A DNA stretch of 64,000 nucleotides, taken from the NCBI GenBank assembly GCA_018222405.1, contig JAAFAI010000006.1, positions 124,001 through 188,000 of the forward strand. The letters run 5' to 3'. Below the pieces are notes generated by a model, which had not been told where the DNA came from, made no database searches, and saw only the letters and a list, made by a program, of their open reading frames with translations. This document shows positions 10,971 to 19,072 of this stretch, in pieces; position 1 is the stretch's first letter, and every line of letters begins with the position of its first letter. A program made the position numbers and the translations under genes. The stretch is from Gammaproteobacteria bacterium. GTDB taxonomy: Bacteria > Pseudomonadota > Gammaproteobacteria > Enterobacterales > Alteromonadaceae.

Positions 10971-11897
10971 ATGCATACAGATCTCTCACCGGCGCTGGCT
11001 TATCTCGATAGCCAGGTCCTTGGTAAGCAACATCAGATTAAGCTCGCGGTAACCTGCCTGCTGGCAGACGGCCATTTACTGATAGAAGATTTACCCGGCA
11101 TGGGAAAAACCACTCTCTCCCATGCTTTAGCAACGGTGTTTGGTTTACACTTTTCCCGCATCCAGTTTACCTCCGATCTGCTCCCAGCTGATATGCTGGG
11201 GGTTAATATTTACAATACCCGGCAGGGCGAATTTGAATTTCATCAGGGCCCGGTGTTTAGCCAGGTAGTGCTGGCTGATGAGATTAACCGGGCCAGCCCG
11301 AAAACGCAGAGCGCTCTGCTCGAGGCGATGGAAGAAAACCAGGTAAGCATAGACGGCAGTACTCATTCACTGCCCTCACCGTTTTTTGTTATCGCCACGC
11401 AAAATCCCAGTTATCAGGCCGGTACCTATCCGCTGCCAGAGTCTCAGCTTGACCGTTTTTTAATGCGTATCAGCCTGGGCTATCCCGACGGCGAAGCTGA
11501 AAAGCGCATGTTGCGGGAATCAGCAGGTGTCAGCAGTCATCATCAAAAGCCTGCCAGTCAGGTATTAAGCGCTGAACAATTACAGGCCATCCAAAAGCAG
11601 GTCAGCGATATTCATGTAAGCGATCCGATCCTGGACTACCTGCTTCGGCTGGTAAATCAAAGCCGTGATAACAGTGAATTCCCCTACCCGCTTTCGCCGC
11701 GGGCCAGTAAAGCACTGATGCGCGCCGCGCAGGCCTGGGCTTTGCTGCATCAGCGTGATTTTGTGCTGCCAGAAGATTTACAGGCAATCTTTACCGCCGT
11801 TGCCGAGCACCGCCTGCGTGGCAGTCAGACTGACTACCGTGAAGATGGCCTGCTCAGCCAGCGTATTCTTGACCTTACCGATCCGCTCGCAGCCTGA
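10971..11897 (+). CDS. MoxR-type AAA+ ATPase
   Basis: A 308-residue MoxR-family AAA+ ATPase with Walker A GMGKTT at about residues 43-48, Walker B VLADEINRA, the sensor IATQNP and a C-terminal lid. MoxR proteins act as chaperone-like activators for partner proteins and are usually encoded next to DUF58 proteins, as here. The stop overlaps the next start by one nucleotide. The 238-nt region upstream, shared with the divergent seqA gene, must hold its promoter, but no clear motif could be assigned. Confidence 0.92.
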   Translation: MHTDLSPALAYLDSQVLGKQHQIKLAVTCLLADGHLLIEDLPGMGKTTLSHALATVFGLHFSRIQFTSDLLPADMLGVNIYNTRQGEFEFHQGPVFSQVVLADEINRASPKTQSALLEAMEENQVSIDGSTHSLPSPFFVIATQNPSYQAGTYPLPESQLDRFLMRISLGYPDGEAEKRMLRESAGVSSHHQKPASQVLSAEQLQAIQKQVSDIHVSDPILDYLLRLVNQSRDNSEFPYPLSPRASKALMRAAQAWALLHQRDFVLPEDLQAIFTAVAEHRLRGSQTDYREDGLLSQRILDLTDPLAA

Positions 11898-12886
11898 TGG
11901 TCTCACGGCTTAAACGTTCAGTTTACGATCTGCAAAACCGTTGGTTACAGCGGCGTATACCGCCGAGCCCTCGCTATCAGTTAAACCTGAAAAACGTATT
12001 TATATTCCCCAGCCGGTTTGGCTTTGGCTATCTGCTCACCTGTGTGGGACTGTTTATTTTAGGAACTAACTATCAGAACAACCTGATGTTGTTATTGTGC
12101 CAGTTCCTGCTGGCTATTTTCTTGCTGCATCTGTTTGTCAGCTACCGTAACTTTACCGCTGTGTCGCTATCGTTAAAGGATATCCAGCCGGTCTACGTTT
12201 CAGAACACGCCCTGTTGTGTTTGCAACTGCACATAAATAATGAAGATATGCCGTTTTACGGAGGGTTACATATTCAGCTACGGGGCACTTCTCTGGCCTT
12301 GTTAAATCGCCGCGCGGATCGGGATCGCGAAGTTAAATTATTACTGCCCGCTGCACAGCGTGGTATTTTTCGTTTGCCCAGAATCACCCTGTCATCAACC
12401 TACCCTCTGGGACTATTTCGCTGCTGGACCCACCTCGATTTTAATAAGTCGCTGGCCATTTACCCAAAACCCATTGCTTCGGCATTAAAACTGACGTCTA
12501 CCGATGCCAGTCAGGGCGATACCGCTGGCAATGTGGCCGGTATTGACGAATTTGACACCCTGCGTGCCTTTAAGCCCGGTGATCCAATGAACAGAGTAGC
12601 CTGGAAACAAGCTGCCAAAGGCGGCGAACTGAGCACAAAAACCTTTAACCAGGCACAGCAGGAAGGCGGCTGGCTGAGCCTCGATACTTATGCAGGAGAA
12701 CCTCTTGAGAAAGCACTGGGTTTGCTTACCTATCAGGTTAACCGATTATCTTCTCAGCAACATGTTTTCGGCCTGAACATTGGCAACAAACGCATAGAGC
12801 CCTCCACCGGCGAGGCCCATAAACACCGTTGCCTCAAATCACTGGCCCGTTACCGGCAATCCGAGCAAGACTATGCAGCCGATTGA
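11897..12886 (+). CDS. DUF58 domain protein
   Basis: A 329-residue protein with two close N-terminal transmembrane helices (about residues 35-80) and a C-terminal DUF58 domain marked by DTLRAFKPGDPMNRVAWK. DUF58 is a vWA-like fold that is often partnered with MoxR ATPases and transglutaminases. It overlaps MoxR by 1 nt and the transglutaminase gene by 14 nt, so the three form one operon. The function of this cassette is not firmly known. Confidence 0.88.
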   Translation: MVSRLKRSVYDLQNRWLQRRIPPSPRYQLNLKNVFIFPSRFGFGYLLTCVGLFILGTNYQNNLMLLLCQFLLAIFLLHLFVSYRNFTAVSLSLKDIQPVYVSEHALLCLQLHINNEDMPFYGGLHIQLRGTSLALLNRRADRDREVKLLLPAAQRGIFRLPRITLSSTYPLGLFRCWTHLDFNKSLAIYPKPIASALKLTSTDASQGDTAGNVAGIDEFDTLRAFKPGDPMNRVAWKQAAKGGELSTKTFNQAQQEGGWLSLDTYAGEPLEKALGLLTYQVNRLSSQQHVFGLNIGNKRIEPSTGEAHKHRCLKSLARYRQSEQDYAAD

Positions 12887-14894
12887 TAAACCCATTCGCA
12901 ACCAAACCGCCAGTGCACTTATCGCTTTGGTGTTTTGCGTATTAAGCCTGAGTTTGTTTGAGCCCCTGCTATTCTGGGTGCTACTCATATCCCTGTGCGC
13001 TACCGGCATTCGCCTCGTGATGTACTTTGGCTGGTATCAGCCTATGCCCTCGCTGCGTACCATTAATCTGCTGGGGTTGTTGTGCTGCCTGTGCCTGGGC
13101 TGGTTCAGTCTGCAGATTGGCCTGTTACTCACCATGGTTAACCTGCTGATCCTGGCTGGCGCCTTAAAGCTGATTATACTTAACCGGCCACGGGATTTGT
13201 TTCACCTGTTTTGCACCTGCCTGTTTGTTATAGGCATGGGTTTTACCTTTCATCAGTCTGTCGTCATGACGTTATTTTATGGCCTGCTAACCTTGTCTTT
13301 GTTAGTTGCCATTGGCCGCTACTTTTCACCGTCACAGCATTTACCCTGGCATATCAAACGGCTGACGGTAATGAGTGTGCAGGCACTGCCCATCGCAATA
13401 CTGCTGTTTCTGATATTGCCCAAACTCCCCCCTTTATGGAAAATGCCAGTGTCGAAGAGCACCGAGACCGGATTAACCGATACGGTAACCCCCGGCGATA
13501 TAGCCAATCTGACCCAATCTGGCGAACTGGCTTTCAGGGCAACCTTTAATGGCGCTTTGCCACTACCCGCCGAACGTTACTGGCGCGCTCTGACGCTTGA
13601 GTACTTTGATGGCAAGCAGTGGTCTGTCAGCCCGCTGCGTAAACAGGTACGCGAGCAATATCGCTTACTTAATAACGAGTTCAAGCCCCGGGTGAGTGGC
13701 AGTTGGTGGGAGTATGAGGTAATTACTGAGCCCACTAACAAGCACTGGCTATTTAGCATAGATGTGGGCATACCCGACGACCTGAACAGTTCCCAAGCCA
13801 TCTGGCAAAGCAGTGACTATTCCTTACTCAGCGAAACACCGATTACTTCACGGCGAGCTTACCGGGTGCGTTCTTATCCCACCACGCCGATGGACCAGAC
13901 ACTCTACAGTATCGACAGCCGGCTAAACCTGCAGTTACCGAATAATGCGGCGGTGAATCCGCAAACCCAGGCCTGGGCCGAACAAATAGCCGCCGACAAC
14001 GCGACCCAGGTTGAACGGGTACAGGCCGTGCTGGATTATTTTGTTGATCAGGGCTTCCGTTACACCCTTACACCGCCGCCAATGCCGGATCATCCCATTG
14101 ATGATTTTTTGTTCATGCATCAGGAAGGCTTTTGTGCACATTACGCCAGTGCCATGAGCTATATACTGCGGTTAATGGGCATTCCGGCCAGAATGGTAGC
14201 CGGGTATCATGGCGGCGAATCATTACAACCAGACGTACTGAGCGTTTATCAGTACGATGCTCATGCCTGGGTAGAGGCGTGGCTGGACGGCCGTGGCTGG
14301 GTCCGTTTTGATCCCAGCGGTATCGTCGCTCCGGCCCGACTGGAGCTGGGGTTACAACAAGCCGTGGAAGAAGAGTCATTTCTGGCCAATAATCAGATGG
14401 CCAGACTGCAACAGCTGCCGCTGTTTGCCGAGTTACGCAATCTTTACAGTTTACTGGATTACCAGTGGAGCCGCTGGGTGCTTGGGTTCGACGCTGAACG
14501 TCAGCACAACCTGTTGGCACTGTTATTAGGCAAGGTAACCACGCAGCGGATTATGTTTCTGATGCTGGGGATATGCCTGGTGATTGGGTTGCTACTGGCA
14601 CTTTACTTTATCCCGCATTGGCAGCGTAAACGCCCACCAGCCAATCTACGCTGGTTTTTACAGGCCAGCCAGAAGACTGAGCAGATCACCGGTCTTAAAC
14701 GTCATAATGACGGTCCGGAGCACTTTGCCGAACGCGCAGCACAGCGGCTATCGCCCCAATCGGCCAGTCAGTTTAAGGCAATCTGCCAGGCTTTTATCGC
14801 CCTCAATTACGCACGCGATGGTGAGGCCAGCGCCCAGAGCAATGCTTTTATTACGCAGTGTAAAACATTTATACGCCAGGCTAAGGCATTATAG
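12873..14894 (+). CDS. tgpA: TgpA-like membrane transglutaminase (DUF3488/DUF4129)
   Basis: A 673-residue membrane protein. About six N-terminal helices (to residue ~190, DUF3488) are followed by a periplasmic transglutaminase-like domain and one late transmembrane helix (about residues 556-576). The last part is a cytoplasmic tail of the DUF4129 type. The catalytic triad is visible as C421 in GFCAHYASAMS, H464 in DAHAWVEAW and D480 in RFDPSG. The homologue TgpA of Pseudomonas aeruginosa is essential. The moxR-DUF58-tgpA order is a common gammaproteobacterial arrangement. Confidence 0.9.
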   Translation: MQPIDKPIRNQTASALIALVFCVLSLSLFEPLLFWVLLISLCATGIRLVMYFGWYQPMPSLRTINLLGLLCCLCLGWFSLQIGLLLTMVNLLILAGALKLIILNRPRDLFHLFCTCLFVIGMGFTFHQSVVMTLFYGLLTLSLLVAIGRYFSPSQHLPWHIKRLTVMSVQALPIAILLFLILPKLPPLWKMPVSKSTETGLTDTVTPGDIANLTQSGELAFRATFNGALPLPAERYWRALTLEYFDGKQWSVSPLRKQVREQYRLLNNEFKPRVSGSWWEYEVITEPTNKHWLFSIDVGIPDDLNSSQAIWQSSDYSLLSETPITSRRAYRVRSYPTTPMDQTLYSIDSRLNLQLPNNAAVNPQTQAWAEQIAADNATQVERVQAVLDYFVDQGFRYTLTPPPMPDHPIDDFLFMHQEGFCAHYASAMSYILRLMGIPARMVAGYHGGESLQPDVLSVYQYDAHAWVEAWLDGRGWVRFDPSGIVAPARLELGLQQAVEEESFLANNQMARLQQLPLFAELRNLYSLLDYQWSRWVLGFDAERQHNLLALLLGKVTTQRIMFLMLGICLVIGLLLALYFIPHWQRKRPPANLRWFLQASQKTEQITGLKRHNDGPEHFAERAAQRLSPQSASQFKAICQAFIALNYARDGEASAQSNAFITQCKTFIRQAKAL

Positions 14895-14904
14895 CCGCGG
14901 TGTT

Positions 14905-15501
14905 TTAGCGGTAGCGGCTTAACAGGTAATGAAGGTGGGCTCGCACTTCCGGCCATTCCCCCTGGCGCAGGCTGTACATTACGGTATCGCGGATAGTGCC
15001 GTCACGGCGCATATGGTGGCCGCGGATCACACCGTCTTTTTTGGCTCCTAAACGCTCTATGGCCCGCTGACTGGCATAATTATAATTGTCGGTCCGCCAC
15101 CCGACTACGTTGCAGTTGAGCACGTCGAAAGCGTGAGACAGCATCAATAGCTTGCAGGTGGTATTCACATGGGTTCGCTGGGCGCTTTTGGCATACCAGG
15201 TATAGCCAATTTCAAGACGTTTAACGGCAGGCAGAATATCATGATAACTGGTTGTCCCAAGCACATTTCCTGTTGTCTGTTCGATAACCGCAAAAGCGAA
15301 GCGGTCGCCGGACTCGCGAGCGCGCAGTGCTGCGCGAATATAATCCGCCGTGGCATCGGGCTCAGGTACCGAAGTCACCCGCAGGTGCCATAATTCGCCA
15401 TCTGCAGCAGCAGCCTTTAAACCTGCCTCATGAGCGGCTTCCAGTGGCACCAGCGCCACGCCATTAGCGCTAAGGGTTACTGCTTTAACAAAGGTCGTCA
15501 T
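14905..15501 (-). CDS. GNAT N-acetyltransferase (RimJ/RimL-like)
   Basis: A 198-residue protein with a GNAT fold of the RimJ/RimL type: RLEIGYTWYAKSAQRTHVN (strand 4 and acetyl-CoA loop region), NYASQRAIERLGAKKDGV (late helix and strand), and RDTVMYSLRQGEWP at the end. Such proteins acetylate N-termini or small-molecule amines. The substrate cannot be read from sequence. It converges on tgpA with a 10-nt gap and is 30 nt downstream of an unknown gene on the same strand. Confidence 0.85.
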   Translation of the reverse strand: MTTFVKAVTLSANGVALVPLEAAHEAGLKAAAADGELWHLRVTSVPEPDATADYIRAALRARESGDRFAFAVIEQTTGNVLGTTSYHDILPAVKRLEIGYTWYAKSAQRTHVNTTCKLLMLSHAFDVLNCNVVGWRTDNYNYASQRAIERLGAKKDGVIRGHHMRRDGTIRDTVMYSLRQGEWPEVRAHLHYLLSRYR

Positions 15502-15531
15502 GCCAAACTCTCAACAATGAATAATAACTGC

Positions 15532-15993
15532 TTAACTGCCCTGCTCGATAAGCGGCTGATTAACTCTCATACTGCCTTGCTCATCATAGTCCGGATACAG
15601 ACTAATGGTGTCAACTTTGCCGGCCACCACCCACAGTGACACATCCTTGTCGGCTAACAGGTAATCCTGGCCAAATTCGTCGAAATCATCATCTAATTCC
15701 AGTTCAGGAAACATTAAACGAATTTCCAGAATCGATTTACCAATAACACATTTGCCTTCCAGCTCAGCTTCGGTGCATGAGACCGAAATTGTTCCCAGCA
15801 CAAAATTGTCGCAGGATGAAAAACTCAGCTCAGTGCCGTTGGCGTATTGCCACACTACATCCCGGTCTTCCAGGCTGTCGCAAAGTGGGTGGAAATGGTA
15901 TATGTCTTCTGGTTGACCCCAGGTATCACGCACCTGGGTCATGGTCATGCCAAAATATAACCGGTCTATTCCGGCTTGTGGATAAACTTTCAC
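15532..15993 (-). CDS. Hypothetical protein with two BamE/SmpA-like segments
   Basis: A 153-residue acidic cytoplasmic protein that was not recognised. Residues 10-30 read IDRLYFGMTMTQVRDTWGQP, which resembles the start of a SmpA/BamE-like or immunity-type module. The second half has a similar layout (GKSILEIRLMFPELEL, then an aromatic SLWVVAGKVDTISLYP strand), so an internal duplication is possible. No signal peptide is present. It lies between the ABC-F gene and the GNAT gene, all on the - strand, with short gaps that suggest co-transcription. Confidence 0.6.
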   Translation of the reverse strand: MKVYPQAGIDRLYFGMTMTQVRDTWGQPEDIYHFHPLCDSLEDRDVVWQYANGTELSFSSCDNFVLGTISVSCTEAELEGKCVIGKSILEIRLMFPELELDDDFDEFGQDYLLADKDVSLWVVAGKVDTISLYPDYDEQGSMRVNQPLIEQGS

Positions 15994-16033
15994 TGCTGCT
16001 CATGACTCATAAAAGCGTAGTACCTACGTTAAT

Positions 16034-17662
16034 TTACCGCTCTTGTACAGTAACGTCTGACAAAATGCCAGCATCAAATGGTGCCTGACTTTCACCACGG
16101 GTAAGGTGATAAGCACTTTTAACCCCGGCCTCAATAGCAAATGCGCTATCGTGACTAATTAAAATAAAGCCGCCCTGATATCGATTAAGCGCTGCTGCCA
16201 ACAGAATTTTGGCGTTCAAATCCAGGTGATTGTCTGGCTCATCGAGTAGCAAAAATGGCTGCTGCGGCTGATGACTGACAATTAACATGGCCAGTTTCAT
16301 TTTCTCTCCGCCACTTAAGGTTTCGGTCTGGTTAAAAACCTTGTCGCGGCGAAAGCCGATACCAGCCAGTAAGGTGCGCGCGTCAGACTCGCTTAACTCA
16401 GGGCTCTGCTGTAAAAGGTTATCCAGTAAACTAAGCGTAGGGATCACCGAGCTAAAATGCTGATCGAGATAGCATAGCGGGGTATTAACATGCAGCTCAC
16501 CGGCTTGCAGCGGTAGCCGGCCTGTCAGCGTTTTTAATAACGTAGATTTACCACTGCCGTTACCGCCTTGCAGATGCAGCTTATCCCCCTCTCCCACCTG
16601 CAAATTAACTGGCTGTGAGCTGCCAAATGCCAGCACGCCGTTAATAAGAGTAATAGCCTTTTTATTACCCGCATTCGATGATGATAAATGAATAGCCTGT
16701 TTTTGCGTTAGGCATTTTGCTGACTGCAACTGGCTTGCTCGTTGCTGCAACTGTTTTTGCCTGCTTTCGATATTTTTATTGCGGCTGGCGGCACTGGCCG
16801 TTGCGCGGTCCTTTTGTTTGTCCAGTAAACATTTAGCCTGACTGCCCCGCTGCTTTTGCCCCTGAGCAGCGCGTTGTGCGGCCCTCTCAAGGCTTCGTTG
16901 GGCTTGTTGCTGCACTTGCTTTTGCTGCTTGTGCAGCGTTTCAATCTGGCGGTTTAATGCCTGCTCATGCGATTGCTTTTGCGCCGCATAGTGGGCGTAA
17001 TTACCGCCATACACCGTTATCCCGGTTTGATTAAGCTCCCAGATTTCTTCCATTTCCTGCAGTAGTTCGCGGTCGTGACTTATCAGCAGTACCGCTGCCG
17101 CAGTTGATTGGATCTGCGCTTTTAACCAGCGCCGGGCACGACAATCAAGATGATTGGATGGTTCATCAAGAACCAACAGATTGTGCTGCCCCGTAAAGAG
17201 TTGCCATAACCGCAGTTTTGCCAGCTGACCGCCACTGAGCGTCGCGCATGGGGTTTGCGGATCAGAAGGTAGTCCCAGCGCTGCCAGCTCCCTGGCAAGC
17301 TGGGCAGGCAGATCCCATTGCTCACCCACCGACTCAAACAAATAGTCAGTGCATTCACCTTTGGTAATTCGCGAAAGCGCATCAAGTACCGGGGCCACGC
17401 CAAGAAATTCGGCGATAGTCGCCTCACTCGCCAGCAAGTGCGAAGGTTGCTGGCAGAACACGCCGGTATCGGCATTACACACGACGCTGCCACCGGTAGG
17501 CATCCGCTCACCAGTTAAAATTGTTGCCAATAGCGATTTGCCGGCGCCATTACGGCCCACCAGCCCCACACGGCGGCAAGACATCGATACCGAAACAGAA
17601 TGAAAAAGTATGTCGCCAGCAGGTAGTTGATAGCTCAGATTGTGTGCTTGAAGTATCGGCAT
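16034..17662 (-). CDS. ABC-F family ATPase
   Basis: A 542-residue protein with two ABC ATPase domains and no membrane segments. Domain 1 has Walker A GRNGAGKS, signature LSGGQLAKLRL and Walker B LLVLDEPSNHLD. Domain 2 has GGNGSGKSTLL, LSGGEKMKLAML and FLLLDEPDNHLD. The linker (about residues 220-320) is a charged, Gln/Lys/Arg-rich coiled coil. ABC-F proteins act on the ribosome E site in translation rescue or antibiotic resistance. The subgroup cannot be set here, though the spacing resembles Uup/YheS-type housekeeping members. Confidence 0.9.
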   Translation of the reverse strand: MPILQAHNLSYQLPAGDILFHSVSVSMSCRRVGLVGRNGAGKSLLATILTGERMPTGGSVVCNADTGVFCQQPSHLLASEATIAEFLGVAPVLDALSRITKGECTDYLFESVGEQWDLPAQLARELAALGLPSDPQTPCATLSGGQLAKLRLWQLFTGQHNLLVLDEPSNHLDCRARRWLKAQIQSTAAAVLLISHDRELLQEMEEIWELNQTGITVYGGNYAHYAAQKQSHEQALNRQIETLHKQQKQVQQQAQRSLERAAQRAAQGQKQRGSQAKCLLDKQKDRATASAASRNKNIESRQKQLQQRASQLQSAKCLTQKQAIHLSSSNAGNKKAITLINGVLAFGSSQPVNLQVGEGDKLHLQGGNGSGKSTLLKTLTGRLPLQAGELHVNTPLCYLDQHFSSVIPTLSLLDNLLQQSPELSESDARTLLAGIGFRRDKVFNQTETLSGGEKMKLAMLIVSHQPQQPFLLLDEPDNHLDLNAKILLAAALNRYQGGFILISHDSAFAIEAGVKSAYHLTRGESQAPFDAGILSDVTVQER

Positions 17663-17965
17663 TAGCGCCTCCCGTTGAGCGGGCTTCAGCTTAGCAGCAC
17701 AGGCAAATATTAAGAGGCCGTATGGCGCCGATAAACGCCATACTATTACGACAGTGAGCTACGCCGACTAACCCTGTAGATCCAAAAAATAAAATAACTA
17801 TAAAAAATGGACGACAGGCTTAGTTGTTCATGATGGCGCTAACTCCGCATAAGGTGATGCGCAGAATTTAACCAACCCCCATGAGCATTGCAAGCGCTCA
17901 CAACATTTTGTTACAGATTCAGCGCTGATATAAGCAGCTAAACAGTAATGAAAAATAACGAACAT

Positions 17966-18002
17966 CAATAATTATTTATTGTTTTTCGATAAATAATTAT
18001 TG
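17966..18002. promoter_or_regulatory. Perfect 14-bp inverted repeat, candidate operator
   Basis: CAATAATTATTTAT and ATAAATAATTATTG flank a 9-nt spacer. The right arm overlaps the -35 element of the candidate DUF2975 promoter. Each arm itself contains the palindrome AATAATTATT, which fits binding by a small dimeric HTH protein such as the one encoded two genes downstream. Confidence 0.55.
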
Positions 18003-18027
18003 CAAAAGAAGAAACGAGCGCTAAAGT
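18000..18027 (+). promoter_or_regulatory. Candidate sigma-70 promoter of the DUF2975/HTH operon
   Basis: TTGCAA, a 16-nt spacer and TAAAGT lie 33 nt before the DUF2975 ATG. The -35 overlaps the right arm of the inverted repeat, which would allow repression by occlusion. Confidence 0.45.
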
Positions 18028-18059
18028 AATAGTCAGCATAACTTAGCAAGGAATCAACC

Positions 18060-18728
18060 ATGACCAGTCAGGAATCATCAGACACTATGAATACCAGCAG
18101 CCAGTTACCGGCCCCTAAATACACCATGCAGCTCAAGATATGTTTCGATCTGCTTTATTACTTCAGTGTGTTTTTCATGTTTGTAGGGGTGGGATTTATT
18201 CTTGTTGTCGGATTGAGTATTCCTGAGGAAATCAGTGAGCGTCATACCGATATTCAATACTTGTTTAACGCTAAAATGCTACCTGCCGGAGAAACTTATC
18301 CTACCGCCAGCGAAGTAATTCTGGCTCATGGTATGTTAAAGCTTAATAACACTTCGGGTTATGCCGCCTGGTTTTTCGCCAACATTGAAACTGCCTTCGC
18401 CGGCCTTATTACCCTGCTTGGGCTGTATAACTTGCGCAAATTATTTGCCAATCTGTCCAATCATCAAACTTTCGAGCCATCCAATGTTTTATATATAAAA
18501 CGACTGGGTTACATTGTGTTGAGTTATTGTATATTAAAGCCGGTTATTACCTACCTATGTGGCTTAGCTATCCTTGCCGATATCGGCCGCTTCCATGAAC
18601 AATTGCAACTCTCTCCTTTGTTCTCCTTTCCCTTTGAAGGTCTTTTAATGGGCGCGGCATTGTTAGTGTTAGCGCAAATTATTAATGACGCCACGACAAT
18701 GAAACAAGAACAAGCACTGACCATATAA
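18060..18728 (+). CDS. DUF2975 family membrane protein
   Basis: A 222-residue integral membrane protein with about four hydrophobic helices (near residues 32-56, 100-122, 143-165 and 190-212). It matches the DUF2975 family, whose members are nearly always paired with a YozG-like HTH regulator, as here with a 2-nt gap. An AGGA ribosome-binding site precedes the ATG. A second in-frame ATG at codon 10 is an alternative start. The pair probably senses a membrane or small-molecule signal, but the role is unknown. Confidence 0.85.
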   Translation: MTSQESSDTMNTSSQLPAPKYTMQLKICFDLLYYFSVFFMFVGVGFILVVGLSIPEEISERHTDIQYLFNAKMLPAGETYPTASEVILAHGMLKLNNTSGYAAWFFANIETAFAGLITLLGLYNLRKLFANLSNHQTFEPSNVLYIKRLGYIVLSYCILKPVITYLCGLAILADIGRFHEQLQLSPLFSFPFEGLLMGAALLVLAQIINDATTMKQEQALTI

Positions 18729-18730
18729 TT

Positions 18731-18943
18731 ATGTCTAAAACGATTAAAATCAATCTGGATATGGTTATGCTGCAGCGCAAGATGTCACTCACCGAGTTAT
18801 CTGAACGCGTTGGTATCACAATGGCTAACCTCTCAACGCTTAAAACCGGCAAAGCCAAAGCTATTCGTTTCTCCACTCTACTGGCGCTGTGTGAGGCACT
18901 GGATTGCAAGCCGGGCGACCTTATTCAACTGGAAGAAGATTAG
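18731..18943 (+). CDS. YozG-like XRE/Cro HTH regulator
   Basis: A 70-residue single-domain helix-turn-helix protein of the YozG/HTH_26 type, ending in CKPGDLIQLEED. Its HTH core is MSLTELSERVGITMANLSTL. It follows the DUF2975 gene by 2 nt in one operon. Such small regulators usually autorepress, and the perfect inverted repeat at 17966-18002 is the obvious candidate target. Confidence 0.9.
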   Translation: MSKTIKINLDMVMLQRKMSLTELSERVGITMANLSTLKTGKAKAIRFSTLLALCEALDCKPGDLIQLEED

Positions 18944-19072
18944 CACTAGCCCCTGCCAGCAAACCGGGATTTACACCCATCTGTCGGCCCCGGTTTGACA
19001 TTACTGACTTTCTCTCGTTTACTCGGTTGTGCATAACCAACTATAAAAAACAACGACAAAGTGAATAACACC

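Larger units (their letters stand above)
17663..18059. other. Gene-free divergent intergenic region
   Basis: A 397-nt region between the divergent ABC-F and DUF2975 genes. The left part has no convincing gene. The right 100 nt are very AT-rich and hold the inverted repeat and promoter listed separately. Confidence 0.6.
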
